Made by a program: the position numbers and the translations under genes
The notes under the pieces: generated by a model
Told to the model about the DNA's origin: nothing
Databases searched by the model: none
The model's input: only the letters and a program-made list of their open reading frames with translations
Assembly (NCBI RefSeq): GCF_010686765.1
Contig: NZ_JAAGWF010000007.1
Location: 124,001 to 188,000 of the forward strand
Direction of reading: 5' to 3'
Source: Geodermatophilus sabuli
GTDB taxonomy: Bacteria > Actinomycetota > Actinomycetes > Mycobacteriales > Geodermatophilaceae
DNA length: 64,000 bases
In this document: one piece after another, positions 36,001-45,475 of the stretch
How positions within the stretch are numbered: position 1 is the first letter of the stretch
How the letters are laid out: the number at the start of each line of letters is the position of its first letter

Positions 36001-36688
36001 GCGCCGGCGCCTCGAGGACGGCGGCCACCGCGTACTCCGCCAGCGTGGCCAGCTCCGCCGGCGTGGCACCGGACGGGGTCAGCGCGGGCAGCAGGTGCAC
36101 CTCGACGACGACGCCCGGCCTGCTGCCGAGCCAGCGCAGCGCCGCCACCGCCGAGCGGCCGGCCGGCGGCGGGTCGCCGGCACCCCGGTAGCGGAGCGCG
36201 ACCGGGCAGACGGGGGAGCCGGTCTCGGTGGCGGCGGCGAACAGCGTGGGGGAGAAGCGGCCCAGCCCGGTCCGTCCCGGGACCGGCTGCTCCGGGCGGA
36301 CGGTGACCGACGTCCCCCGTCGCAGCGCGGCGGCCACCGGTCCGGACACCGGCGGGACGGCGGGCACGGGGACGCCGGCGATCCGGTCGGGAGCCGCCTG
36401 GGCGGTGCCGGGCAGCGCGGTCAGCAGCACCAGCGGGTCCAGGGCCGAGACGGAGTTGGCCACCACGAGCAGTGCGCGACCGGGGGTGCGCGGCCAGGCC
36501 GTCGACGGTGCGCGCACCTCCACCCGGACGCCGAGGCCGGTCAGCAGCCGCGCCGCGCCGCAGACGGCCCGGCGCCGCGGGCTGCCGAGGGGAGGGCGGA
36601 ACCGTTCGGCGGCGTAGGCGGCGCCGACCCTGAGCCAGCGCGGGTGGGCGGCCGGGGCCGGCCGGAGCGGTGCGGACGGTGCGGCCAC
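35987..36688 (-). CDS. 1-acylglycerol-3-phosphate acyltransferase-like protein lacking the catalytic His
   Basis: 233 residues from GTG 36688, with GGAGG 5 nt upstream. The PlsC fold is visible: an N-terminal helix, RALLVVANSVSALDPLVLLT at motif I, SVTVRPEQPVPGR, RFSPTLFAAATETGSPVCPVALRY at motif III/IV. Motif I of active enzymes is NHxxxxD; here residue 79 is Ser (ANSVSALD), while the Asp at 84 remains. Without the His base, acyl transfer is doubtful. It may be a lipid-binding derivative. Confidence 0.75.
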
Positions 36689-36932
36689 GGGGACCTCCCG
36701 GCGGTCGGGGCCCGGGCGGGCCCGCCTGCCGCCGAGCCTGGCCGGTCGAGGTGACCGGCCGGTGACGCCCGGGAGGCGGGGTCGGGACGTTCTCCCTGCC
36801 CCGGACCCGCCACGGGGTGACCGGGGACACGGGCCGCCGCCCCCGCGCACCGATGAGAAACGGGATCGGACATCGTCTCCCGTACGACACCCACACCGGC
36901 GGAGCACCGCCCGCACAGCTGAGGAGCACGCA

Positions 36933-37496
36933 TTGGGCGCGATCAAGGTCCACGAGTTCACCACCGTCGACGGGGTGGTCGACGCACCCATGTGGACGGT
37001 CGACTACGGGTTCCCCGACGACCTGGCCGCGTCCATCGGCGCACTCACGGGCTCCTCGTCGGGCATCCTGCTCGGCCGCAACACCTTCGAGATGTTCGCG
37101 CCGGCCTGGTCCACCCGGACCGTGGAGGACGACGAGGGAGCCCCCTTCTTCAACGAGACGCGCAAGTACGTGGTCTCGTCCACCCTCTCCGACGCCGAGG
37201 GGGTGTGGTCGAACTCGACCGTGGTCGGGGGGTACGACGCCGGCCGCCTGCGGGCGCTCAAGCAGGAGGTCGACGGTGACCTCTACGTGAGCGGCAGCGT
37301 CACCCTGGTGCGGGCCCTGCTCGCCGACGGCCTGGTCGACGAGCTGCACCTGTACGTGTACCCGCTGGCGGTCGGGACGGGCATCCGGATGTTCCCGGAC
37401 GGCGCGCCGCGGACACCGCTGTCCCTGCTCGGTGCCGAGAGCCTCAGCAACGGGGTGGCGCACCTGACCTACGGCCCGGCGCCCGCCGCCGGCTGA
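36933..37496 (+). CDS. RibD_C / dihydrofolate reductase family protein
   Basis: 187 residues from TTG 36933, with GAGGAG 7 nt upstream. It starts GAIKVHEFTTVDGVVDAP, followed by GILLGRNTFEMFAPAWS, FFNETRKYVVSSTLSD, DLYVSGSVTLVRALLADGLVDELHLYVYP and a C-terminal strand. This is the NADPH-binding RibD C-terminal/DHFR-like fold of the YwjB/YyaP group; activity unknown. The 244-bp upstream gap (36689-36932) holds an inverted repeat GGCCGGTC-N5-GACCGGCC at 36740-36760. A long terminator follows. Confidence 0.88.
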   Translation: MGAIKVHEFTTVDGVVDAPMWTVDYGFPDDLAASIGALTGSSSGILLGRNTFEMFAPAWSTRTVEDDEGAPFFNETRKYVVSSTLSDAEGVWSNSTVVGGYDAGRLRALKQEVDGDLYVSGSVTLVRALLADGLVDELHLYVYPLAVGTGIRMFPDGAPRTPLSLLGAESLSNGVAHLTYGPAPAAG

Positions 37497-37511
37497 CCTG
37501 CCGGCCGCTCA

Positions 37512-37553
37512 CCTGACCCACGGCGCGCGTCCGTGCGCGGGCCGTGGGTCAGG
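37512..37553. terminator. Bidirectional terminator overlapping the HNH stop codon
   Basis: CCTGACCCACGGC (37512-37524) pairs perfectly with 37541-37553. The stem includes the stop codon of the convergent HNH pseudogene. Confidence 0.75.
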
Positions 37554-38759
37554 CGGCGAGCCGGTTGGGGTGGGTCTGGATCTGGGTGCCGTCGGGGCGC
37601 CAGGTGCGCCATCGGCCGTCGGGTCGTCGTTCGATCCGGTACCCGTGGTGGACCTGGGTGTGGTGCCTTTCGCACAGCAGCGCGGAGTTCTCCAGGCTGG
37701 TGGCGCCGCCGTTGATCCACTCCAGCAGGTGGTGCACGTCGCACCAGTGGGTGGGGGCGGAGCAGCCGGTGAACACGCAGTGCCGGTCGCGGTGCTCGAC
37801 GGCGCGGCGCAGGTGGGGTGGGACGACGCGGGCGGTGCGGCCGACGTCCAGCGGCAGCCCGTCGGGGTCCAGGACCAGCCGGGTGAGGGTGGCGTCGCAG
37901 GCCAGCCAGCGGGCGCGGGCGGCGGACAGGTGGCCCCGAACCCGGTCTCGGCCACCCCCGGCCCCGCCGTGGGGTCGGCCAGGTCGATGAGCGGAAGGGT
38001 GAGGATGACGTGCGGTTTGACGGTGCGCAGCACCGGCAGCCGGCCGGAGGCCAGCGCGGTGTCGGCGAGTTGGACGAGGGCGTCGCCGAGGGTCTGGGCG
38101 CGGGTCCGCCGGTCCCCGGCGCACCGCCCGGCGGCGGCGATGGCCTCCAGTGCGGCGGCCAGTTTCTCCCCACCCACGCAGTCCAGCTCCCCGCGCACCG
38201 ACAGCGACCCGTCGGGATGGCGGGCCAGGGTCAGAGCGCGCCCCTCGGTCGGGTCGGGCTCCACGCCGTCGGGGTCCAGGCGGGTCAGGTAGTGCCCGAC
38301 CACCCGGGCCAACCGCACCGGCTGCCGACTGGTGGCGGTGTCGGCGAGCACCGCGTCCACCTCGGCCAGGTCCACGCCCTGCTGCGCGGCGGCGGCGGCC
38401 AGCCGCTCGGGGGTGGTCACCGGCACGACCACGGTGACCTGCTCGGCGGTGATGGTGCCGGCGGCGAAGGCGGCCGCCACCGCGGGCAGCACCGCCAGCG
38501 CCCGCCCGGCGCGGAGGATCCGGCCGGCCTCGGCGGCGGAGAGCCGGGCGTGCCCGCGCAGCCAGGACTGCATCGTCCTCAGCCCGTCGTGCTCACTGGC
38601 CTGCCGGGTATCGGCGGCCCGGACGGTGCGGGTCAGTTCGGCGTCGAGCCGGTTGCGCACGGCGACCAGGGCCGCGGTCCGCTCCAGCAGGGCACCGTCG
38701 GACAAGCAGTGCAGATCGTGACCGGCCAGGGCGTCCAGCGCCGCGTGCAGCTCGTCCAC
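37549..38759 (-). pseudogene. DUF222/HNH endonuclease gene with a frameshift
   Basis: Start GTG 38759 has GGGAGG 4 nt upstream (GTG 38783 is an alternative, with a TAGGCT box close by). The N-terminal DUF222 part (DELHAALDALAGHDLHCLSD, TRQASEHDGLRTMQSWLRG) is in one frame to about 37935. The rest, LSAARARWLACDATLTRLVL and the HNH domain with CVFTGCSAPTHWCDVHHLLE and ALLCERHHTQVHHGY, is in the next frame. One base missing from the run of four Gs at 37934-37937 explains it. The reading in the first frame runs on as arginine/proline-rich noise. Either a recent mutation or a sequencing error. Confidence 0.85.
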
Positions 38760-38958
38760 GACACCTCCCACCGGCTCGATCACCTGTTCGAAGCCTACCG
38801 GAACGGAGGCGCGTTCAAGCGGTGGATCCCCAGCCCACGGGGCTGTCCCGAGATGCGCGACGGCCCTTGCCGCACGCACCCGGGCGTGCTCCACCAGCAC
38901 CTCTTCGTGCCGTCGCGGGCCGTCGCCGTCACCGGAGCGGGCCGGGCCGGTGACGCGG

Positions 38959-39510
38959 TCAGCTCAGGTCGTCGCCGAGGGCGTCGGTGAGGCCGACGGC
39001 GTCCATCCCGGCCCAGGTGTCGCGGACGTGGTGGGCCAGCACCATCAGGTCGCGCAGCCGGCCCTCGCGGTCGCGGATGTGGTCGACCAGCAGTGCCTCG
39101 CCGGTGAACCCGAGCTCGGTGAACAGCGAGAGCGCCGCGCCCTGCTCGGCGACCACCTCCACCACGACCTTGGTCAGGCCCGCCTCCACCGCCTGCACGA
39201 GTGCGTGCCGGGCCAGCTCACGGCCCAGCCCCGTACCGCGCGCCGACGGCGCGACGACCAGGCGGACCTCCCCTACGTGGTCGGACCAGCCGGGCAGTCG
39301 CAGCACGGCGACGTAGCCGGTGACGGCCGAGCCCGGCCCGGTGCTCACCCAGCGCCGGGTGCCCGGCGTCCCGCCGCCCGCCCAGCCGCGGACCACGTCG
39401 GGGTCGGTGACGTCCTCGCGGATGAACGTGCGGTCACCGGCCGGCAGGTCGGCGAAGAAGCGCAGCAGCGCGTCGCAGTGGGTGTCGCTCAGCTCGACCA
39501 CGTCGGTCAC
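38959..39510 (-). CDS. GNAT family N-acetyltransferase
   Basis: 183 residues from GTG 39510, one base after the phaC stop. GNAT motif A VGEVRLVVAPSARGTGLGRELARHAL is complete, followed by the GAALSLFTELGFTGEALLVDH motif B region. The early HCDALLRFFADLPAGDRTFIRED is typical of the group that includes protein acetyltransferase-like GNATs. Coupling to phaC suggests co-transcription, but no functional link is known. Confidence 0.9.
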   Translation of the reverse strand: MTDVVELSDTHCDALLRFFADLPAGDRTFIREDVTDPDVVRGWAGGGTPGTRRWVSTGPGSAVTGYVAVLRLPGWSDHVGEVRLVVAPSARGTGLGRELARHALVQAVEAGLTKVVVEVVAEQGAALSLFTELGFTGEALLVDHIRDREGRLRDLMVLAHHVRDTWAGMDAVGLTDALGDDLS

Positions 39511-39511
39511 G

Positions 39512-40630
39512 TCAAGCCCCCTGGGCGGCGCCGGCCACGGGCTCGCTGCGGCGGCGGAGGAAGTCGATGATCTGCGGCACCGTCGTCTTCGCCGCCGTCC
39601 GTCCCACCACCAGGCCCATGTGCCCGGCCGGCAGGCGCAGTTCGTGCTTGTCCGGCGAGCCGACCAGGTCGATCAGCGGCGCCGTCGCGTCGGGCGGGAC
39701 GATGTGGTCCCGGTCGGCCCTGACGGTCAGGAACGGCACCTGCACGTCGGCCAGGTGCACCCGGTCGCCGCCGACCGCGAGGCGGTCGGTGACCATGCCG
39801 TTGTCGCGCACCAGCATCCGCACCGTCTCCTCCGCTGCGGCTCCCGGGAAGGGCACGTGGTCGTCCGACCAGCCGGTCATCGCCTGGTAGCCGGCCACGT
39901 ACTCGTCGTTCCAGAGCCGCTCCCACAGCGTCACGTAGCGGGTCACCTCCGCGGTGGGGGTCAGCGCCCGGAAGCCCTGGACGACGATCCGGGGCGGCAC
40001 GTTGCCGTCGGCGTCCAGCACCGAGGAGACCTCCAGCCCCCCGACGCGGAAGACGTCGGCCAGCGGCCCCATGTGCCGGAAGTCGACGGGGGTGGCGAGC
40101 ACGGTGAGACTGCGCAGCGGCGCGTCGGGGTGGTGGGCGGCGTGCAGCAGGGTCAGGTCGCCGCCGAAGCAGTAGCCGAACAGGTTGACCTCGTCGGCGC
40201 CGGACACCTCGAGCACGCGGTCGATCGCGGCGGGGATGTAGTCGTCGACGTAGTCCTCGAGGGTGTTGGCCGCGTCCCGCTCGTCCGGCTCGCCCCAGTC
40301 GAGCAGGTAGACGTCGAACCCGGCGGCCAGCAGCTGCTCGACGAAGCTGTTGCCGGGCGTGAGGTCGAGGATGTAGCTCCGGCTGACCAGGCTGAACACG
40401 ATGAGCAGCGGCGGGGAGTGCCGCACCCCGCCGTGCGTGTCCGGGTCGTTGCGGTAGTGCCACAGCTGGCTGCGGCCGCGGCGCCAGACGACGTCCTTGG
40501 GCGTCTGGCCGACGCCGGGGCGGTCGACCCCGCTGACCAGCTTCAGGCCGTTACGCGCCCGGAGGGCGTTGCGCTCGACGTCGCGCCGGACCCGGTCGAG
40601 GACGGTCTGCGGGCTCGGGATGCTCGGCAT
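39512..40630 (-). CDS. phaC: Class III poly(3-hydroxyalkanoate) synthase subunit PhaC
   Basis: 372 residues from ATG 40630, with GAGGAG 5 nt upstream. The lipase-like box is LFGYCFGG with the catalytic Cys154; Asp is in VRADRDHIVPP and His in PAGHMGLVVG. LIVFSLVSRSYILDLTPGNSF and GFDVYLLDWGEPD are diagnostic of PhaC. The length fits class III (about 355-370), which needs a PhaE partner; a small gene upstream overlaps this one by 80 bp and may encode it. The enzyme polymerises hydroxyacyl-CoA into storage granules. Confidence 0.95.
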   Translation of the reverse strand: MPSIPSPQTVLDRVRRDVERNALRARNGLKLVSGVDRPGVGQTPKDVVWRRGRSQLWHYRNDPDTHGGVRHSPPLLIVFSLVSRSYILDLTPGNSFVEQLLAAGFDVYLLDWGEPDERDAANTLEDYVDDYIPAAIDRVLEVSGADEVNLFGYCFGGDLTLLHAAHHPDAPLRSLTVLATPVDFRHMGPLADVFRVGGLEVSSVLDADGNVPPRIVVQGFRALTPTAEVTRYVTLWERLWNDEYVAGYQAMTGWSDDHVPFPGAAAEETVRMLVRDNGMVTDRLAVGGDRVHLADVQVPFLTVRADRDHIVPPDATAPLIDLVGSPDKHELRLPAGHMGLVVGRTAAKTTVPQIIDFLRRRSEPVAGAAQGA

Positions 40631-40946
40631 GGGGCTCCTCGGGGGTCGGCGGGGCGGCCCGGTGGCGCTCGGCCTCCAGTTGCAGGGTCAGCCGGCGGAC
40701 CTCCCGGTCCAGCGCGCCGACCTGCGCCCGCAGCCGGCTGACGTCGGTGCCGGCGGGCAGGTCGATCAGGTGCCAGAAGCGGGTGGTGACGCCGCGGGCG
40801 GAGTCGCGCGCCACGGTCGTCGCGCGGCGGAGCAGCGCGACCCCGACGGCGAAGGTGTCCGAGCGGGCGAACTCCTCCGCGCGAGGGGTGACGCGCTTCT
40901 CGGCGGCGTCGAACGCCTGCCGCCACAGGGGCGGGGGCTGGGTCAT
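40551..40946 (-). CDS. Small coiled-coil protein, candidate PhaE/PhaR-like partner of PhaC
   Basis: 131 residues from ATG 40946. It has an amphipathic first half (PLWRQAFDAAEKRVTPRAEE) and a heptad stretch at about 70-95 (VSRLRAQVGALDREVRRLTL), then a Pro/Arg tail. Similar short leucine-heptad proteins precede class III phaC genes. The last 26 codons overlap phaC in another frame. Position and coiled coil suggest a granule or synthase-partner role; sequence similarity alone would not show it. Confidence 0.65.
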   Translation of the reverse strand: MTQPPPLWRQAFDAAEKRVTPRAEEFARSDTFAVGVALLRRATTVARDSARGVTTRFWHLIDLPAGTDVSRLRAQVGALDREVRRLTLQLEAERHRAAPPTPEEPHAEHPEPADRPRPGPARRRAQRPPGA

Positions 40947-40964
40947 GCGGTCCTCCCGGGCTCG

Positions 40965-41002
40965 CGGCGGGACGGCGGGACGGCGGGACGGCGGGACGGC
41001 GG
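40965..41002. repeat. Octanucleotide tandem repeat
   Basis: CGGCGGGA is repeated four times (40965-40996) and followed by CGGCGG. It lies in the 75-bp gap between the acyl-CoA dehydrogenase stop and the PhaE-like start. Confidence 0.9.
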
Positions 41003-41021
41003 CCGGCGGCCCGCCGCCGGC

Positions 41022-42221
41022 TCAGGTGAAGGCGCTGACCCCGGTGATGTCCCGGCCCACGATCAGCGTCTGCACCGTCTCGGTCCCCTCGAAGGTGTGG
41101 ATCGCCTCGATGTCGGCCATGTGCCGGATGACGTGGTTCTGCAGCAGGATCCCGTTGCCGCCCAGCAGGTCGCGGGCCTCGGCGAGGATCTCCCGGGCGG
41201 TACGGGTGTTGTGCATCTTGGCCAGCCCGGCGACGGTGGGGGACAGCCGCCCGGCCTCGGCCAGCCGGCCGATCTGCATGCAGTACAGCTGCATCCCGGT
41301 GAGCGCCGCGAGCATCTTGACCAGCCGCTCCTGCACGATCTGGAAGCTGACCAGCGGCTTGCCGAACTGGGTGCGCTCCCGGGCATAGGCCAGCGCCGTC
41401 TCGTAGCCGGCAGTCGCGTGGCCCAGGGCCATCCAGGCGCAGGCGCCGCGGGTGGTGGCCAGCACCCGGCCGGTGTCGGCGAAGCTGTGCGCCTCCTGCA
41501 GCCGGTCGGCCTCGGGGACCCGCACGCCGCGCAGCTCGATCTCGGCCTGCCACACCGAGCGCAGCGACACCTTGCCGGTGATGACCGTGGCCTCGTACCC
41601 CTCGGCCGGCCGCTCGACGACGAAGCCCTTGACCTTGCCGTCGGCGACGTCCCGCGCCCAGACCACGACCAGGTCGGCCAGGGTGCCGTTGCCGATCCAG
41701 CGTTTGGAGCCGTCGAGGACCCAGGTGTCGCCGTCCCGGCGGGCGGTGGTCTCGAGCGCGACGGAGTCCGACCCGTGCTGCGGCTCGGTGAGCGCGAACG
41801 CGCCGAGCTTCTCCAGCCGGGCCATCTGCGGGAGCCAGCGCGCCTTCTGCTCCTCGGAGCCGCACATGTCGATCGACTGCATGGCCAGGCCGGCGTGCAC
41901 GCCGATGAAGGTGCCGAGGCTGCCGTCGCCGCGGTGCAGTTCCATCTGCACGAGACCGGCCGCCATCGGGCTCAGCCCCGCCGACCCGTGCCCGCTGATG
42001 GTCCCGCCGACGATGCCCAGCTCCGGCAGCCGGCGGATCAGCGGCCACGCCACCTCCGCGCGCTCCCAGTAGTCGCCCACCACCGGGAGGACCTCGCGGT
42101 CGACGAACCGCCGGACGGCCAGGAACTTCTCCCACTGCTCCTCGGTGAACTGGTCGCGGACCGAGAAGAAGTCGGTGCCCAGGGCCTCGCCCAGGTGGCT
42201 GGTGTCCAGTTGCGTCGTCAC
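41022..42221 (-). CDS. Acyl-CoA dehydrogenase (glutaryl-CoA dehydrogenase-like)
   Basis: 399 residues; GTG 42221 overlaps the acyl-CoA ligase stop (GTGA). ACAD domains in order: N-terminal helices, [12 protein letters not shown] (FAD/substrate loop), [20 protein letters not shown] (middle domain), then [22 protein letters not shown]. Catalytic Glu lies in [20 protein letters not shown], the position seen in glutaryl-CoA and short-chain enzymes. It oxidises an acyl-CoA with FAD. Coupled to the ligase, it may act on the same substrate. Confidence 0.93.
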   Translation of the reverse strand: MTTQLDTSHLGEALGTDFFSVRDQFTEEQWEKFLAVRRFVDREVLPVVGDYWERAEVAWPLIRRLPELGIVGGTISGHGSAGLSPMAAGLVQMELHRGDGSLGTFIGVHAGLAMQSIDMCGSEEQKARWLPQMARLEKLGAFALTEPQHGSDSVALETTARRDGDTWVLDGSKRWIGNGTLADLVVVWARDVADGKVKGFVVERPAEGYEATVITGKVSLRSVWQAEIELRGVRVPEADRLQEAHSFADTGRVLATTRGACAWMALGHATAGYETALAYARERTQFGKPLVSFQIVQERLVKMLAALTGMQLYCMQIGRLAEAGRLSPTVAGLAKMHNTRTAREILAEARDLLGGNGILLQNHVIRHMADIEAIHTFEGTETVQTLIVGRDITGVSAFT

Positions 42222-43720
42222 CGTGCGACCCCCGCGGGGACCTCGACCGCGCGGCGGAGGATCTTGCCCGTCGGGCCCTTGGGCAGCGCCTCGACCAGCC
42301 AGAGGTGCCGCGGGTACTTGTAGGCCGCGACCCGCTCCTTGACCCACGCCTTCAGCTCGTCGACGTCGGCCTCCGCCCCCGGCTTGAGGGCGACGGCGGC
42401 CGCCACCTCCTCACCGAGGTCGGGGTGCGCGACGCCGACACAGGCGGCCTCGGCGACCGCCGGGTGCTCGTAGAGCGCCTCCTCGATCTCCCGCGGGTAC
42501 ACGTTGTAGCCGCCGCGGATGATCATCTCCTTCTTCCGGTCGACGATCGCGTAGTAGCCGTCGGCGTCCCGGCGGGCGAGGTCGCCGGTGCGGAACCAGC
42601 CGTCGGGGATGGCCTTCGCGGTCTCCTCGGGGCGCTGCCAGTAGCCCTTCATGACGTTCTCGCCGCGGATCGCGATCTCCCCGACGTCGCCCTCTCCGAC
42701 GTCGCGACCGTCGTCGTCGAGCAGGCGCATCTCGACGCCGCGGATGGGCGTGCCGATCGTGCCCGGCTTGCGCTCGGCGTGCGGGTGGTTGAAGGAGGCG
42801 ACCGGCGAGGTCTCGCTGAGCCCGTAGCCCTCCAGGACGATGCAGTCGAAGGCCTCCTCGAAGCCGCGCATCACCTCGACGGGCATGGCCGAGCCACCGG
42901 AGACGCACAGCCGCAGGCTGGACACGTCGGACCGGTCGCGGTCGGGCGAGTGCAACATGGCGGCGAACATCGTCGGCACGCCCTCGAACACGGTCACGGC
43001 GTCCCGCTCGATGACCTCCAGGGCCTTCGCGCCGTCGAAGCGGGGGAGCAGCGTCAGGCAGGCCCCGGCGAGCACGCCGGCGTTCAGCGCGCAGGTCAGG
43101 CCGAAGACGTGGAACAGGGGCAGGCAGCCCATGATCACGTCCTCGGGCGTGCCCTCGAGCAGGGTCTCCTGCGTCGTCCGCGCGTTGCCGCGCAGGTTGG
43201 CGTGGGTCAGCTCGGCGCCCTTCGGCGGCCCGGTCGTCCCGGAGGTGTAGAGGATGACCGCCGCCTCGTCGTCGGAGCGCTCCACGATCCCGGCGTCCCC
43301 GGCCGGCCCGCCCAGCGCCTCCCCGGGGTCCACGGGCCCGACGGTCACCGCCTCCACGCCCACCGCGGCGGCGGCCTCCTCGGCCGCCGCCGCCACGGAG
43401 TCCAGCGCCACGACCAGCCGCGCGCCGGAGTCGCGCAGGTAGTACTCGACCTCGCGGGCCTTGAGCAGCGGGTTCATCGGGACGACGGCCGCCCCCGCCA
43501 TCAGGGCGCCGTAGAAGACGACCGGGAAGCTGACCACGTTGGGCAGGACCATCCCCACCCGGTCGCCGGGTGCGATCCCGCGGGCCCGGAGACCGGCGGC
43601 CACACCCGCGGCGGCGTCGCGGAACCCCGCGTAGGTGAGGACGGCGTCGTCCATCCGCAGTGCCGGCCGGTCGCCGTGCTCGTCGGCGGAGTCGAGCAGG
43701 TGCTGGGCGAGGTTGGCCAT
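42218..43720 (-). CDS. Long-chain fatty-acid-CoA ligase (acyl-CoA synthetase)
   Basis: 500 residues from ATG 43720 with GGAG 8 nt upstream. Adenylate-forming signatures: [20 protein letters not shown] (P-loop), [40 protein letters not shown] and the catalytic Lys in [11 protein letters not shown]. Activates a carboxylic acid with ATP and CoA. The dehydrogenase gene is translationally coupled downstream, and a palindrome lies in the divergent region to the SDR gene. Confidence 0.95.
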   Translation of the reverse strand: MANLAQHLLDSADEHGDRPALRMDDAVLTYAGFRDAAAGVAAGLRARGIAPGDRVGMVLPNVVSFPVVFYGALMAGAAVVPMNPLLKAREVEYYLRDSGARLVVALDSVAAAAEEAAAAVGVEAVTVGPVDPGEALGGPAGDAGIVERSDDEAAVILYTSGTTGPPKGAELTHANLRGNARTTQETLLEGTPEDVIMGCLPLFHVFGLTCALNAGVLAGACLTLLPRFDGAKALEVIERDAVTVFEGVPTMFAAMLHSPDRDRSDVSSLRLCVSGGSAMPVEVMRGFEEAFDCIVLEGYGLSETSPVASFNHPHAERKPGTIGTPIRGVEMRLLDDDGRDVGEGDVGEIAIRGENVMKGYWQRPEETAKAIPDGWFRTGDLARRDADGYYAIVDRKKEMIIRGGYNVYPREIEEALYEHPAVAEAACVGVAHPDLGEEVAAAVALKPGAEADVDELKAWVKERVAAYKYPRHLWLVEALPKGPTGKILRRAVEVPAGVAR

Positions 43721-43772
43721 GGCAGTGCTCCCTCTGCTGGGGGCTGGACCGTGGCCCCCTACCCGGGCCGGC

Positions 43773-43788
43773 TGTGGTCTACCCCACA
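43773..43788. promoter_or_regulatory. Palindromic operator candidate between divergent fatty-acid genes
   Basis: TGTGGTCTACCCCACA is TGTGG-N6-CCACA, a perfect 5-6-5 inverted repeat in the 172-bp gap between the acyl-CoA ligase and the SDR gene. The geometry fits a dimeric regulator (CRP- or TetR-like). The binding protein is unknown. Confidence 0.45.
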
Positions 43789-43892
43789 TCGGGACCGGCT
43801 CCGGTCGCTCCCCTGCGGGAGCTCGCGGTGGCGCCGTCGGATGCCGGGGGACAGGCTCGCGGGGACCACCGACATCGACGACGGGAGCGACC

Positions 43893-44663
43893 GTGGCCGG
43901 CAGGACGATCCTCGACATGTTCCGGCTGGACGGCCGGGTGGCGATCGTGACGGGGGCGTCCTCGGGCCTCGGGGCGGTGTTCGCCCGCGCGCTGGCCGAG
44001 GCCGGCTGCGACGTGGCCCTCGGCGCGCGCCGCGAGGACCGGCTGGCCGGCACCCGGGAGGCGGTCGAGCAGGCCGGGCGGCGGGCGGTCACCGTGCGCA
44101 CCGACGTCTCCCGGCCCGAGGACTGTCAGGCACTGGTGGACGCCGCGATGTCGGAGTTCGGCCGGGTCGACGTGCTGGTGAACAACGCCGGCGTCGGCAC
44201 CGCCGTCCCCGCCACCCGGGAGACGCCGGAGCAGTTCCGCTCGGTCATCGACGTCAACCTCAACGGCTGCTACTGGATGGCCCAGGCCTGCGCGCGGGTC
44301 ATGCAGCCGGGCAGCTCCATCGTCAACATCTCCAGCATCCTGGGGCTGACCACGGCCGGGCTGCCCCAGGCCGCGTACGCGGCGAGCAAGTCCGGGCTGA
44401 TCGGGCTGACCCGTGACCTGGCGCAGCAGTGGACCGGGCGCAAGGGCATCCGGGTCAACGCGCTCGCGCCGGGGTTCTTCGCCTCCGAGATGACCGACCA
44501 GTACCCCGAGGGCTACATCGAGTCCCAGCTCGCGAGGGTGCTGGTGGGCCGGCCCGGCGATCCCGACGAGCTGGCCGCGGCGCTGGTGTTCCTGGTCAGC
44601 GACGCCGGCGGCTACGTCACCGGGACGACGCTGCCGGTCGAGGGCGGGCTGCTGACCAGCTGA
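43893..44663 (+). CDS. SDR family oxidoreductase
   Basis: 256 residues from GTG 43893, with GGGAG 7 nt upstream. Classical short-chain dehydrogenase: cofactor motif [29 protein letters not shown], catalytic Ser in [28 protein letters not shown] with Tyr and Lys, and a C-terminal [12 protein letters not shown]. The Arg after the third strand (GARREDR) favours NADP(H). Divergent from the ligase; probably a hydroxyacyl or keto-acyl reductase in the same pathway, but the substrate is unproven. Confidence 0.92.
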   Translation: MAGRTILDMFRLDGRVAIVTGASSGLGAVFARALAEAGCDVALGARREDRLAGTREAVEQAGRRAVTVRTDVSRPEDCQALVDAAMSEFGRVDVLVNNAGVGTAVPATRETPEQFRSVIDVNLNGCYWMAQACARVMQPGSSIVNISSILGLTTAGLPQAAYAASKSGLIGLTRDLAQQWTGRKGIRVNALAPGFFASEMTDQYPEGYIESQLARVLVGRPGDPDELAAALVFLVSDAGGYVTGTTLPVEGGLLTS

Positions 44664-44683
44664 GGAACGTCGGTGGCCGCCCC

Positions 44684-44689
44684 TACGCT
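44684..44689 (+). promoter_or_regulatory. -10 box of leaderless GH16 gene
   Basis: TACGCT ends 7 nt before GTG 44697; no Shine-Dalgarno is present. Confidence 0.45.
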
Positions 44690-44696
44690 GCGGTCC

Positions 44697-45473
44697 GTGC
44701 GCGACGAGTTGGACGAGCGGTTCGCCGGCGAGGACCTCGACACCGACGTCTGGTCCCCGTACTACCTGCCGCACTGGAGCTCCCGGGCCGGCTCCGCGGC
44801 CACGTACGAGGTGCGGGACGGCGAGCTCCGGCTGAGCATCCCCGCCGACCAGCCGCTGTGGTGCCCTGACCTGCACGCGGAGCCGCTGCGCGTCTCCTGC
44901 CTGCAGACCGGCAGCTCGGCCGGCCCGCTGGGCAGCACGGTCGGGCAGCAGCCCTTCGCGGACGGCCTGGTCGTGCGGGAGGAGCAGCCGACCTTCTGGG
45001 GCTACACGCCGCACCACGGGCACGTGGAGGTGACGCTGCGGGCGACGCTCACCGAGCGCTCGATGTTCTCCCTCTGGTTGTCCGGGATCGAGGACGTGCC
45101 CGAGCGGTCCGGGGAGATCTGCGTGGTCGAGGTCTTCGGCGACACGGTCCGCGACGGGACGGCGGCCGTGGGGATGGGCCTGCACCGCTTCCGCGACCCG
45201 GCGCTGACCGAGGACTTCACCGCCGAGCGGTACCCGCTGGACGTCGCCGCGTTCCACACCTACGCCGTGGACTGGGCGCCGGGGTCACTGGTCTTCACGA
45301 TCGACGGCGAGGTCGTCCGCCGGCTCGACCAGGCCCCGGACTACCCCGTGCAGCTCATGCTCGGCCTGTTCGACTTCCCCGCACGCGCGGCACCCGGCCG
45401 GACGGAGGTGCCGGTCCCCGAGCTGGTCGTGACCTCCGTGCGGGGACGGCCGCGCGTCCCCGCCCAGCGGTGA
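44697..45473 (+). CDS. Glycoside hydrolase family 16-like protein
   Basis: 258 residues from GTG 44697. A concanavalin-like sandwich is suggested by FWGYTPHHGHVEVTLRATLTE, FSLWLSGIEDVPERSGEICVVEVFGD and AAFHTYAVDWAPGSLVFTIDGEVVRRL. The GH16 catalytic motif ExDxxE is represented by EICVVEVFGD: the two glutamates are kept in similar places but the central Asp is Val, so hydrolysis is uncertain. No signal peptide, unusual for GH16 proteins. May bind rather than cut glucans. Confidence 0.7.
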   Translation: MRDELDERFAGEDLDTDVWSPYYLPHWSSRAGSAATYEVRDGELRLSIPADQPLWCPDLHAEPLRVSCLQTGSSAGPLGSTVGQQPFADGLVVREEQPTFWGYTPHHGHVEVTLRATLTERSMFSLWLSGIEDVPERSGEICVVEVFGDTVRDGTAAVGMGLHRFRDPALTEDFTAERYPLDVAAFHTYAVDWAPGSLVFTIDGEVVRRLDQAPDYPVQLMLGLFDFPARAAPGRTEVPVPELVVTSVRGRPRVPAQR

Positions 45474-45475
45474 GG

